The translations under genes were made by a program, and so were the position numbers. The notes below the pieces were generated by a model. It ran no database searches. It was given only the letters and a program-made list of their open reading frames with translations, and was not told where the DNA came from. From Flavobacteriales bacterium (GTDB taxonomy: Bacteria; Bacteroidota; Bacteroidia; Flavobacteriales_F; PHOS-HE28), in assembly GCA_023957375.1 (NCBI GenBank), contig JAMLHB010000001.1:1528245-1592244 (forward strand): 64,000 nt of DNA, given 5' to 3'. How positions within the stretch are numbered: position 1 is the first letter of the stretch; every line of letters begins with the position of its first letter. Shown here piece by piece: positions 53,981 through 61,258 of this stretch.

Positions 53981-53988
53981 TACCTTCG
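53981..53988 (+). promoter_or_regulatory. -7 promoter box of the DEAD-box helicase gene
   Basis: TACCTTCG followed by CGCC matches TAnnTTYG-GCGCC and lies 50 bases upstream of the ATG at 54039, giving a leader of about 45 bases with a T-rich start (CCCCTTTTTT). Confidence 0.55.
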
Positions 53989-54038
53989 CGCCCCTTTTTT
54001 CACGTGCCCGTAGCGGCCATCCCAGCTTTCCCATCCCC

Positions 54039-55742
54039 ATGTCCACTTTCGAATCGCTCGGCATCCGGGCAGAGATCCTGCGTTCCCTTGGCGAACTTGG
54101 CTTCGAAAAGCCCACTCCCGTGCAGGAAAGGACCATCCCGCACCTGCTCTCCGGCGAACACGACATGGTGGCGTTGGCGCAGACCGGCACCGGAAAAACC
54201 GCCGCCTTCGGCATTCCCCTGCTGGAACGCATCGATGTGCAGCAGCGCCAAGTTCAGGCCCTGGTGCTGGCCCCCACGCGCGAGTTGTGCGTGCAGATCG
54301 CCAAGGACCTCACGCACTTCTCATCCTACCTGCCGGGGATCCACGTGGTGCCCGTATACGGCGGTGCCAGCATCCGCGACCAGGTTCGCGGCATCCAGCG
54401 CGGCGCCAATGTGGTGGTGGCCACGCCCGGCCGCCTGATCGACCTGCTGGAGCGGGGTGCGGTAGACCTCGGCAACGTGCGCGTGGCCGTGTTGGACGAG
54501 GCCGACGAGATGCTCAACATGGGCTTCCAGGAGGACATCACCACCATTCTGGAGAAGACCCCGGGGACCAAGCGCACCTGGCTCTTCAGCGCCACCATGG
54601 GCCATGAGGTGCGCCGCATTGCCGGCAATTACATGCACGAACCCGAGGAGGTGAGCGTGGGCGGGGGCAACAAGGCCAACGCCGACATCACCCACCAGTA
54701 TGCCGTGGTGATGGCGCGCGACCGCTACTTGGCCCTCAAGCGATTCGTGGATGCCGACCCCGCCATGTTCGCCATCATCTTCTGCCGCACCAAGCAGGAA
54801 ACACAGGAACTGGCCGAACACCTCACCAAGGACGGCTACAATGCCGATGCCCTGCACGGTGACCTCAGCCAGCAGCAGCGCGACCGCGTGATGGCCCGCT
54901 ACCGCGCCCGCAACCTGCAACTGCTGGTGGCCACCGACGTGGCCGCCCGCGGCATCGATGTCAGCAACATCAGCCACGTGGTCCACTTCGACCTCCCCGG
55001 CGAGGTGGAGAGCTACACCCACCGCAGCGGCCGCACCGGCCGCGCCGGAAAAAGCGGCATCTCGCTAAGCATCATCGGCGTGCGCGACCTCTACAAGGTG
55101 CGCAGCCTGGAGCAACGCCTGAAGGTGCATTTCGCCTACGTGAAGGTGCCCGACGGCGCGGAGATCATGGAGCGCCAGCTGCTCACCTTCATCGGCCGCA
55201 TCAAGGAGGTGCAGGTGGACCACGACGCGGTTGGCCGTTTCCTCAACGAAGTAGCGCTGGACCTGGCCGACCTGAGCCGAGAGGAGCTGATCCAGCGCAT
55301 CGTCGCCCTCGAGTTCAACAAATTCCTCAAGCGGTACAAGGAAGCACGCGACCTGAACGTGGACCTCGCCGGCAAGGACCGCAAGCCCAGGACCGACCGG
55401 CCGATGCAGGAGGGCAACAAGCCCGCCTTCCAACGCCCCACCGGTCCCATGCGCTCCATGTTCATCAACCTGGGCACCAAGGACGGCTTCGACAAGGGAA
55501 AGATGCTCGGCTACCTCTGCGGCATCACCGGCCTCACCGGCCAGCACTTCGGGCGCATCCTGCTCAAGGACATGTACAGCTTCATCGACATTGATGCCGC
55601 CCGCTTCGATGAGGTGATCTCACACTTCCGCGCCGCCAACTACAAAGGCCGCCCCGTGCGCGTGGACGAGGGTGGCGGCGCCACCGGGGCCAAAGACTTC
55701 AAAGTGGTGAAGAAAAGGTTCAACAAGGCACGCCACGCATAG
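54039..55742 (+). CDS. DEAD-box RNA helicase with DbpA-type RNA-binding domain
   Basis: A 567-residue RNA helicase. Motifs: Q motif FEKPTPVQERTIPHLL, I AQTGTGKT near residue 47, Ia PTRELC, II LDEADEML near 153, III FSATM near 185, IV IIFCRTK, V ATDVAARGID near 300 and VI HRSGRTGRAG near 328. After a variable linker the C-terminal domain (about 470-540, MRSMFINLGTKDGFDKGKML) resembles the DbpA RNA-binding domain, as in CsdA/DeaD-type enzymes. Such helicases unwind RNA in ribosome assembly and cold adaptation. A basic tail (KRFNKARHA) follows. Confidence 0.94.
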   Translation: MSTFESLGIRAEILRSLGELGFEKPTPVQERTIPHLLSGEHDMVALAQTGTGKTAAFGIPLLERIDVQQRQVQALVLAPTRELCVQIAKDLTHFSSYLPGIHVVPVYGGASIRDQVRGIQRGANVVVATPGRLIDLLERGAVDLGNVRVAVLDEADEMLNMGFQEDITTILEKTPGTKRTWLFSATMGHEVRRIAGNYMHEPEEVSVGGGNKANADITHQYAVVMARDRYLALKRFVDADPAMFAIIFCRTKQETQELAEHLTKDGYNADALHGDLSQQQRDRVMARYRARNLQLLVATDVAARGIDVSNISHVVHFDLPGEVESYTHRSGRTGRAGKSGISLSIIGVRDLYKVRSLEQRLKVHFAYVKVPDGAEIMERQLLTFIGRIKEVQVDHDAVGRFLNEVALDLADLSREELIQRIVALEFNKFLKRYKEARDLNVDLAGKDRKPRTDRPMQEGNKPAFQRPTGPMRSMFINLGTKDGFDKGKMLGYLCGITGLTGQHFGRILLKDMYSFIDIDAARFDEVISHFRAANYKGRPVRVDEGGGATGAKDFKVVKKRFNKARHA

Positions 55743-55757
55743 TCCCTGCTGCACCGG

Positions 55758-55765
55758 TAACTTTG
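55758..55765 (+). promoter_or_regulatory. -7 promoter box of the msrA gene
   Basis: TAACTTTG is an exact TAnnTTTG, followed by TGCGCC. It ends nine bases before the ATG at 55775, so the leader is very short or absent. Confidence 0.6.
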
Positions 55766-55774
55766 TGCGCCGCC

Positions 55775-56428
55775 ATGGCGCATTCCTTTCCACTCCCCGC
55801 CGCGTTGCTGCTGCTGATCGCACCTTCGTGCGGGAACACCAGCGGTCCCACTGCGGCACTTTCCGATCAAGACATGCAGAAAGACCAGGACCTGTCCGGG
55901 CTGCACAAGGCCCACTTCGCAGAAGGTTGCTTTTGGTGCGCGGAGGAGATCTTCCAAAGTGTGCGGGGCGTCAAGTCCGTGATCAATGGCTATTCCGGGG
56001 GCACGGAGCCGAACCCCACGTATGAAGAAGTGAGCGAGGGTACCACTGGCCATGCCGAGGCCGTGGAGGTGTACTACGACAGCACCGTGGTGGACTACCC
56101 AACCTTGTTGAAGATCTTCTTTGCCAGCCAGGACCCCACCACACCCAGCCGCCAAGGCCCCGATGCCGGCCCGCAGTACCGTTCCGTCGCTTTCTATGAT
56201 ACCCCTGCGCAGAAAGTCCTGATCGAGGCCTATATCCATGAGCTTGATGCCTCCGGGCAGTACAACAGCCCAATCGTTACGGAAGTGGCGCCCTTTGTGA
56301 AGTTCTGGCCAGCTGAGGACTACCACCAGAATTATGCCGAGCGCAACCCGTCCCAGCCGTATATTTTGGGGGTATCCAAACCCCGCTTCGAGCGATTCAA
56401 GGCCAAGATGCCCGAGGTGCTGAAGTGA
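55775..56428 (+). CDS. msrA: Peptide-methionine (S)-S-oxide reductase, lipoprotein form
   Basis: A 217-residue enzyme that reduces methionine-S-sulfoxide. The active-site motif GCFWCAEE has Cys52 and Cys55; GYSGGTEPNPTYEEVSEGTTGHAEAVEVYYD, DAGPQYRSVAFYDT and ENYHQNY-type AEDYHQNYAERN are family blocks. The N-terminus carries a lipobox-like LLLLIAPSC, so the protein is likely an outer- or inner-membrane lipoprotein working in the periplasm rather than the usual cytosolic enzyme. It has its own promoter box and is downstream of the helicase gene. Confidence 0.92.
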   Translation: MAHSFPLPAALLLLIAPSCGNTSGPTAALSDQDMQKDQDLSGLHKAHFAEGCFWCAEEIFQSVRGVKSVINGYSGGTEPNPTYEEVSEGTTGHAEAVEVYYDSTVVDYPTLLKIFFASQDPTTPSRQGPDAGPQYRSVAFYDTPAQKVLIEAYIHELDASGQYNSPIVTEVAPFVKFWPAEDYHQNYAERNPSQPYILGVSKPRFERFKAKMPEVLK

Positions 56429-56450
56429 TTCGGCAGAGCGGCCCCAAGGA

Positions 56451-57710
56451 TCAATACGACCGCATGAAGCGCCGCACGGTGCTGCCTTGCGGGGTGATGA
56501 TGCGCAGCAAGTAGGTGCCCGGAAGCAGCGAAGACACATCCAAGGTGTTGTCCAAGCCACCACCCAGGCATGTCCGGCCGGTGGCGTCCATGACTTCGAA
56601 CCGGCCTTGAAAGGAAGTCAGCCCTGCGAGCTGAAGCTGTCCGGAGGAGGGATTGGGGTAGGCCTGCAACGCGGGGAACGGGTCCAGTTCCGCGAAGCCC
56701 ATTGAAGTATTGCGGTAGACGTGTCCTGCGGCAGCGCTGCCCGGGCGATAGCCAACAGCATAGATGCGTCCCTGGTATTCCTCGAAATCAAGGACACTCT
56801 CAATGGGCGGGATCCCCGGCAATTGGCTCCATGCCGACCCATCGAATAACAGCGCATTAGCGCCCGAAACCGTGCCGACGCTCATGCCAACGCCACCCAC
56901 CAAAAGGCCGGCGGAAGTGGATTCAAGTGACATGGCGCTACCTGCGGTGATGCTACCGCCCACCGGTTGCCAAACCGAGCCGTTCCAGCGCGCAATGCCA
57001 CCTGCAGCAACACCGCCCGCCGTGGTGAAAGCCCCCGCGGCATAAAGGAAGCCATCGTGCGCAACGATCGCCGTGCAGTAATTGTTGAAGCCGCCGCCCA
57101 CATCCTCCCAACCCGTACCGTTCCATTTGGCAACGTAACCGATGTTGGTGGAACCGCTATGGGTCATGGTGCCCGCCGCGTAGAGCGAGCCATTGAACGC
57201 TGCCAGTGCCAGCACGGAGTTGTCGAACCCGGCACCCATTGCCTGTGCCGTGGTCCCATTGTATTGCACGATGCGGGTTTGGGGAACCGTGAAGCTGCCG
57301 CCGAAGATCAGCAGGTTGTTCCAGTTGAGCATGGACAGCACGTTGATCGTGTTGTTGGTGCTTATCGGCCCGGCCGCCCACGTGCCACCAGCCCACTGCA
57401 CCGTACCGGCTTGGCCCGATTGGACCATGGTGCCGCCGCCGTACAATTGGTCGTTGTACACTTCCAAGCAGCTGAAGCCGCTCCCACCGAGCATGGTGGG
57501 GTGCATGCTGAAGGAGGTTCCGTTGTAGCTCATCGAGAAGTAGGTGGTCAGGCCGTTGAAGCGGGTCATGTTGCCGGCCAAGAACAACTTGCCGTCATAC
57601 ACCTTCATCACGTCGATGCTGGAATTGGCACTATCGCCAAGTTGGACCCACTGCGCGTGCAGGGTTCCGAGGCTGAGGAGTAAAGCGGTAAGTGTAGGGA
57701 TACGGCGCAT
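56451..57710 (-). CDS. Secreted beta-propeller protein with T9SS type A sorting domain
   Basis: A 419-residue protein: signal peptide LTALLLSLGTLHAQ, a chain of seven or so repeats with the pattern YDGKLFLAGNMTRFNG, YNDQLYGGGTMVQSGQ, FNGSLYAAGTMTHSGS, HDGFLYAAGAFTTAGG, and a C-terminal sorting domain (LQAYPNPSSGQLQL, FEVMDATGRTCLGG, LLPGTYLLRIITPQGST). The propeller-like blades resemble delta-60/Kelch-type repeats. Surface exposed; no catalytic motif. Start 57710, 20 bases from a TACATTCG box. Convergent with msrA. Confidence 0.9.
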   Translation of the reverse strand: MRRIPTLTALLLSLGTLHAQWVQLGDSANSSIDVMKVYDGKLFLAGNMTRFNGLTTYFSMSYNGTSFSMHPTMLGGSGFSCLEVYNDQLYGGGTMVQSGQAGTVQWAGGTWAAGPISTNNTINVLSMLNWNNLLIFGGSFTVPQTRIVQYNGTTAQAMGAGFDNSVLALAAFNGSLYAAGTMTHSGSTNIGYVAKWNGTGWEDVGGGFNNYCTAIVAHDGFLYAAGAFTTAGGVAAGGIARWNGSVWQPVGGSITAGSAMSLESTSAGLLVGGVGMSVGTVSGANALLFDGSAWSQLPGIPPIESVLDFEEYQGRIYAVGYRPGSAAAGHVYRNTSMGFAELDPFPALQAYPNPSSGQLQLAGLTSFQGRFEVMDATGRTCLGGGLDNTLDVSSLLPGTYLLRIITPQGSTVRRFMRSY

Positions 57711-57730
57711 TTGTTGATCGTTTATTGTGG

Positions 57731-57738
57731 CGAATGTA
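57731..57738 (-). promoter_or_regulatory. -7 promoter box of the T9SS cargo gene
   Basis: Minus-strand TACATTCG followed by CCAC, exact TAnnTTYG, 20 bases from the ATG at 57710. Confidence 0.55.
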
Positions 57739-57814
57739 TGAAAGCAGAATGTCCGTAAACGTTGGAACCCTCCTTGGCGCTCGTGTTCCCGCCCAACGCC
57801 TGATCCCACCGAAC

Positions 57815-58038
57815 AGGCGGGGCCACTTGTGACCATCCTTTTCTTGTGCTCAAGTTTCTCGCGCAGTCTGTGACTGCGCCATTACAGCGCTTCCAACCTC
57901 AGCAGGCCTGGCTTCCCCGTGATCTCCGGCGCCGAGCAGTACACATGGGCCTCAGTCAACTCCATGTAACCCTCATTGTCGCCAGTGCCCCGTTGCCCTT
58001 GCGCATGCCCGCCCGCGCGGAACACTTGCGACAATGAG
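57815..58038. repeat. Inverted-repeat elements in the 363 bp spacer before the four-helix-bundle gene
   Basis: No gene is visible from 57739 to 58073. Three structures are seen: AGGCGGGGCCACTTGTGA at 57815-57832, an inverted partial copy of the element at 61484-61543; a perfect hairpin GCGCAGTC-tgt-GACTGCGC at 57861-57879; and a 16 bp inverted repeat, 57972-57987 (CTCATTGTCGCCAGTG) with 58023-58038 (CACTTGCGACAATGAG), one mismatch, enclosing 35 bases. The last one shares its right half with the element at 61484-61543. Confidence 0.75.
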
Positions 58039-58073
58039 GAGGCAATGAAGGGTATTCGTGATATCTTGTTCCC

Positions 58074-58694
58074 ATGTCCGACAACACCGGCGATAGCAAA
58101 ATCTTCGGCAAGCACGGCGGCTTCGAAAAGCTGCTGAGCTACCAAGTGGCGGAATTACTGTATGACATCACCATGCGGTTCACGCCACGCTATATCCCGA
58201 ACCATAGCCGAACTAGGGACCAAATGGAACAAGCCGCGCGCAGTGGATCGCGGAACATTTCCGAGGGAAGCATCTTCAGTGCCACATCAAAGAAGCTGGA
58301 GATGAACCTGACGAATGTGGCACGGGCAAGTTTGATAGAGCTGAAGAAGGACTACGCCGCATTCCTCCGCCAGAACCGGTTGCCCACCTGGGCCCTTCAA
58401 GACCCCATTCGTCAAGAGTTGATCGACAAGCGGTTCAAGGCTGTGGACGAGGTGGCCCGGTGGGGTGCCGATGTACACAGGCGGACCCCGGAGCGCAGCT
58501 ATGCCGAGATCGCAGGCAACATCGGCCTTGTGTATTGCATGGTGGCGATAGGTCTGTTGGATCGGCAGTTGGTGCGGCAAGCCCGCGACTTCGAGAAGAA
58601 CGGAGGGTTCTCGGAGCGGTTGTACAAGACACGCAAGCAAAGCCGCGACTCCGAGCCGCCCAAGCCCGAGCCACCACAAGAGCCTGCGGCGTAG
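58074..58694 (+). CDS. Four-helix-bundle (23S rRNA intervening sequence-type) protein
   Basis: A 206-residue soluble protein. The segment GFEKLLSYQVAELLYDITMR, RYIPNHSRTRDQMEQAARSG and NISEGSIFSATSKKLEMNLT fits the S23/IVS four-helix-bundle family, and the later half matches the longer version with a suffix domain found in Bacteroidota. The tail is Lys/Pro/Glu-rich (SRDSEPPKPEPPQEPAA). IVS proteins are named after 23S rRNA insertions, but most are encoded away from rRNA and have no known function. ATG at 58074. Confidence 0.85.
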   Translation: MSDNTGDSKIFGKHGGFEKLLSYQVAELLYDITMRFTPRYIPNHSRTRDQMEQAARSGSRNISEGSIFSATSKKLEMNLTNVARASLIELKKDYAAFLRQNRLPTWALQDPIRQELIDKRFKAVDEVARWGADVHRRTPERSYAEIAGNIGLVYCMVAIGLLDRQLVRQARDFEKNGGFSERLYKTRKQSRDSEPPKPEPPQEPAA

Positions 58695-58715
58695 CTGCCT
58701 CTATGGGTAGACATT

Positions 58716-58943
58716 GATGGACACGGTGCGGTGCGCGCCACCGTGTCCATCAGTGTCCACCCGAGCAACGAAGGCAGCCGCGATGCCCGCGTGAACGATT
58801 GCAGCGGAAAGCCCGTAGGCGAGGAGCCCCGGCTCAAAACCGGGGCGACGAGTGCGGAGTTGCAGCGGAAAGCGCGGCCCCGAACGCCCTGAGCGGAGCC
58901 GAAGGGCGCGAAGGGGCACGCCCACCCTTCGGCTCCGCTCAGG
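58716..58943. repeat. Perfect inverted repeats in the spacer after the four-helix-bundle gene
   Basis: GATGGACACGGTG at 58716-58728 is inverted perfectly at 58739-58751 (13 bp arms, 10 base loop); it may end the four-helix-bundle transcript although no T-run follows. CCCCGG and CCGGGG form a small hairpin near 58827-58845. CCTGAGCGGAGCCGAAGGG at 58888-58906 is inverted perfectly at 58925-58943 (19 bp arms, 18 base spacer); this is a REP-like sequence of a type common in Bacteroidota. Confidence 0.85.
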
Positions 58944-58948
58944 ATGGG

Positions 58949-59128
58949 CTACCTGCTCAAATACATGCTCCTCTCCCCATACACCTGCCTCTGCCACGGT
59001 CCGCAAAGCCGGGCCTCGCAATGACGGAACGGATCCTTCAAATCCTTGATGAAGTAGATCGCCTCGCCGGTGCTCTTCATCTCGGGTCCGAGGCTCTTGT
59101 TCACGTTGGGGAACTTGTCGGTGTTCAT
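58949..59128 (-). pseudogene. carB: 3' fragment of carB with in-frame 39 nt repeat insertion
   Basis: The frame encodes about 59 residues: DKFPNVNKSLGPEMKSTGE aligns with the end of the second ATP-grasp unit of carbamoyl-phosphate synthase large subunit (E. coli reads KFPGVDPLLGPEMRSTGE), followed by AIYFIKDLKDPF and the terminal QVYGERSMYLSR, the ending I recall for the shorter Bacteroidota CarB. The rest of carB is absent. The ATG used here overlaps the stop of the DUF1016 nuclease gene (ATGA), so it may be co-translated. Between KDPF and QVYG lie 13 extra residues encoded by a repeat. Confidence 0.65.
58988..59026 (-). repeat. 39 nt CGTCATTGCGAG-type repeat inserted in the carB fragment
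   Basis: On the minus strand this begins CGTCATTGCGAGGCCCGGC, a Bacteroidota-type REP sequence. It encodes RHCEARLCGPWQR and splits DPF from QVYGERS without breaking the frame (39 nt = 13 codons). Confidence 0.6.
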
Positions 59129-60225
59129 TCGCTGAGCTCTCTTTCGATCTCCTTCACACTGGGCAGGGTGCCGCGCAGTCCCTTCGGCAAGGTAGCGACC
59201 AGTCGCGTGCGCCATTCGGCCACGCCGATGGGTTTGGCGACATCACGCAAGGCGTACTCCACCACGAGCTTGTCATTGTCCTTGCAGAGCAGCAAGCCGA
59301 TGGAGGGCTTGTCGTCCGGATGGCGTAGTTGCCCATCAACGGCGGTGAGGTAGAAGTTCATCTTGCCGGCATGCTCCGGCTCGAAGGGCTCCATCTTCAA
59401 CTCCACCACCACGTAGCAGCGAAGCTTGAGGTGGTAGAACAGCAGATCGAGGAAGTAGTCCTTGCGGCCCACCTTCAATGGCACCTGCCGGCCCACGAAG
59501 GCGAAGCCCGCGCCAAGTTCCAGCAGCACTCTCTGGATGTGGCCTACAAGGGCCAGTTCCAGGTCGCGCTCACGCATCTCGGCCGCGATGTTGAGGAACT
59601 CGAATATGTATGGGTCCTTGAGCGTCTGTTGTGCCAGGTCCGAGCGTTCGGGAGGCAGCGTCCGCTTGAAGTTCGTCACGGCCTTCCCCTGCCTCCGGTG
59701 CGCATGCGTGACCACTTGCGCATCGAGAACAGCACGGCTCCAGCCGTTGGCAATGGTGGCCTGGACGTACCAGAGGCGATGTTCGGGCTTCTTCACCTTG
59801 GCCAGTAGCAATACGTTATGGCCCCATGGAATTTGTCCAACAAGCTGTTGGACAATTGAGACCTTCGGGTAGGCCTCGGCGAAAGCCCGCATGTATAGTA
59901 GGTTCGAGCGCGAGAAACCACCCATGCCCGGAAACTCCCGGTGCAGGTCCCGGGCGATGCGCTCAACCACTTTGGCACCCCAGCCTTGCTTGCCCTGCCG
60001 TTCAATGATCTCCTTGCCGATGTGCCAGTAGAGCGTGACCAACTCGTGGTTCACCGCGATCACGGCACGCAACTGTGCGGCACGGATCCGTTCCTTCAGC
60101 GCCGCGAGCAGTTCCGCGTAGCCCTTGGGCATCACCTCAACGGCGCGTGTGCGCCGTTTGACCACAGCCTTGGGCTTTGCCACGCCCCTTGCGCGCTTGC
60201 GGGATGACGACTTCTTCTTCGGCAT
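59125..60225 (-). CDS. DUF1016/YhcG family protein with PDDEXK nuclease domain
   Basis: A 366-residue protein. A basic start (KKKSSSRKRARGVAKPKAV) leads to the N-terminal YhcG domain (about 40-190: VNHELVTLYWHIGKEIIERQ, FPGMGGFSRSNLLYMRAFAE, IVQQLVGQIPWGHNVLLLAK). The C-terminal nuclease-like domain (about 230-350) has VGRKDYFLDLLFYHLKLRCY followed by VVVELK, the D-(x)n-ExK pattern of PDDEXK enzymes, and LLCKDNDKLVVEYALRD. Such proteins are linked to DNA restriction or repair and often sit near type I restriction genes; none is present here. Its stop overlaps the start of the carB fragment. Confidence 0.9.
   Translation of the reverse strand: MPKKKSSSRKRARGVAKPKAVVKRRTRAVEVMPKGYAELLAALKERIRAAQLRAVIAVNHELVTLYWHIGKEIIERQGKQGWGAKVVERIARDLHREFPGMGGFSRSNLLYMRAFAEAYPKVSIVQQLVGQIPWGHNVLLLAKVKKPEHRLWYVQATIANGWSRAVLDAQVVTHAHRRQGKAVTNFKRTLPPERSDLAQQTLKDPYIFEFLNIAAEMRERDLELALVGHIQRVLLELGAGFAFVGRQVPLKVGRKDYFLDLLFYHLKLRCYVVVELKMEPFEPEHAGKMNFYLTAVDGQLRHPDDKPSIGLLLCKDNDKLVVEYALRDVAKPIGVAEWRTRLVATLPKGLRGTLPSVKEIERELSE
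59830..59858 (-). other. Near-palindrome inside the DUF1016 gene matching an upstream palindrome
   Basis: This segment encodes IVQQLVGQ. It matches 26 of 29 bases of the perfect palindrome at 60323-60351, in the same orientation, and itself can form a stem of TTGTCCAACA with TGTTGGACAA around three bases. Confidence 0.75.
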
Positions 60226-60728
60226 GCTCCGAAAGTAACACCGGCCTCGCATCAGCACTTCCGCAACAGTGGTTTTCCAGCTGTAGCACATGGCTGGCAA
60301 GGGCTACAGAGCGGGGCATTGCCAATTGTCCAACAGGCTGTTGGACAATTGACGCATGGCCGTTTTGGGACCAAAGCGAGGGCCAAGTGACGCCCGAATC
60401 GTTCGTGGAGGCGCTGAAAGGGTAGCCACGGCTACGAGTCGCAGGGTCGTCCGCTGGATTGCTTCGCAAAAACCTCGTGACAGCGGACAGACCCGGCGGA
60501 GGTTTGATGCCCCGCTCATTCCGCCGCTCGGCTGCGTCGAGTGGCTTCGCTTTCCCGGCCTCCGGCCGCTGACAAGTTGAAACACCGACCGCCAGAGGCG
60601 GAATGAGTTTGGCACTCGCGACACGCGAGCGCCGGTGTGAGATTCTGCCGCTCGGCTGCGCCCAGTGGCCTTGTGTTCCCGGCCGCTGGCCTGTCCTTGC
60701 TACCGCCTATACGGAATACTTACGGCGA
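60226..60728. other. 503 bp non-coding stretch with palindrome and repeats
   Basis: No gene is credible between the nuclease start and the toxin gene. The stretch holds the 29 bp palindrome at 60323-60351, a hairpin GTCCGCTG/CAGCGGAC around 60450-60490, one full (60521-60637) and one partial (60647-60691) copy of a repeat that recurs at 61319-61435. The nuclease promoter must lie here, but no TAnnTTYG box was found close to the start at 60225. Confidence 0.6.
60323..60351. repeat. 29 bp perfect palindrome upstream of the DUF1016 gene
   Basis: CAATTGTCCAACAG, one central G, then CTGTTGGACAATTG: perfect dyad symmetry. It lies 98 bp upstream of the DUF1016 ATG. The arm-arm match is 14 of 14. 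The position suits an operator or a REP-like hairpin, and it resembles 59830-59858 inside the gene. Confidence 0.85.
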
Positions 60729-61025
60729 TCAAGGGCCGTACTTGAGATGTGGCCTTCGGCTGGTGTGGCGTACTTGGTAAACCGTGATGGTCTCCCCGTC
60801 AACCGTATAAACGATGCGATAATGCGGAAACCCGGTGATGTATCCATACCGGTACACTCCCTTGCGCACTTGGTGGTGCGGGTTGGTTCGCAACTGCTTC
60901 AAGGCATTCTCGAGTTCATCGCTGAAGCGCTGCCCCAAACCCGGACGCTGTGCGTCATACCAATCGGCTATGGCCTCGATCTCCTCCTGCGCTTCGTCCC
61001 GTACGACCAGCGTAAAGGCGCTCAT
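60729..61025 (-). CDS. RelE/ParE superfamily toxin
   Basis: A 98-residue protein typical of type II toxins: LVVRDEAQEEIEAIADWYDA, GLGQRFSDELENALKQLRTN, RYGYITGFPHYRIVYTVDGE and VYQVRHTSRRP near the end. The FPHYRIVY strand and the C-terminal H-x-x-R-R-P are ParE/RelE landmarks. RelE members cut mRNA on the ribosome, ParE members inhibit gyrase; the sequence does not decide. The start overlaps the antitoxin stop by four bases (ATGA), as expected for such pairs. Confidence 0.92.
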   Translation of the reverse strand: MSAFTLVVRDEAQEEIEAIADWYDAQRPGLGQRFSDELENALKQLRTNPHHQVRKGVYRYGYITGFPHYRIVYTVDGETITVYQVRHTSRRPHLKYGP

Positions 61026-61258
61026 TTCCTCCCCATACGCAACCGGGCCATGGACTCCTCCAACGTGTAGGAAGTTCCTTCCCCACGCAAATGCCGCGCA
61101 CGTCGACGCTCCAGCTCAGCCCAGTCCTCATCGGTCATGTCCATGTCCGCTTCCGGCACCTCGGCCTCGATGGTCTTTGCAATGCGCTGCAAAGAGGCTT
61201 CATCCCACACCTGCATCAGCCGTTGGATGAGATCGAGTTTCTTCAGGGCGATGTCCAT
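61022..61258 (-). CDS. Antitoxin of the RelE/ParE-type pair (addiction module component)
   Basis: A 78-residue acidic protein: LKKLDLIQRLMQVWDEASLQ, IEAEVPEADMDMTDEDWAEL, RRRARHLRGEGTSYTLEES, then MARLRMGRK. Size, charge and position directly before the toxin fit an antitoxin; the sequence resembles the small addiction module protein group. The ATG at 61258 gives a compact start; further upstream residues lack similarity. The gene pair is flanked by repeat copies on both sides. Confidence 0.85.
   Translation of the reverse strand: MDIALKKLDLIQRLMQVWDEASLQRIAKTIEAEVPEADMDMTDEDWAELERRRARHLRGEGTSYTLEESMARLRMGRK

Noticed and set aside
60137-60624. Small minus-strand frames upstream of the DUF1016 gene as a second nuclease remnant
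   Set aside because: Similarity to the nuclease is limited to the 29 bp palindrome; flanking residues do not match, and the rest is the dispersed repeat.
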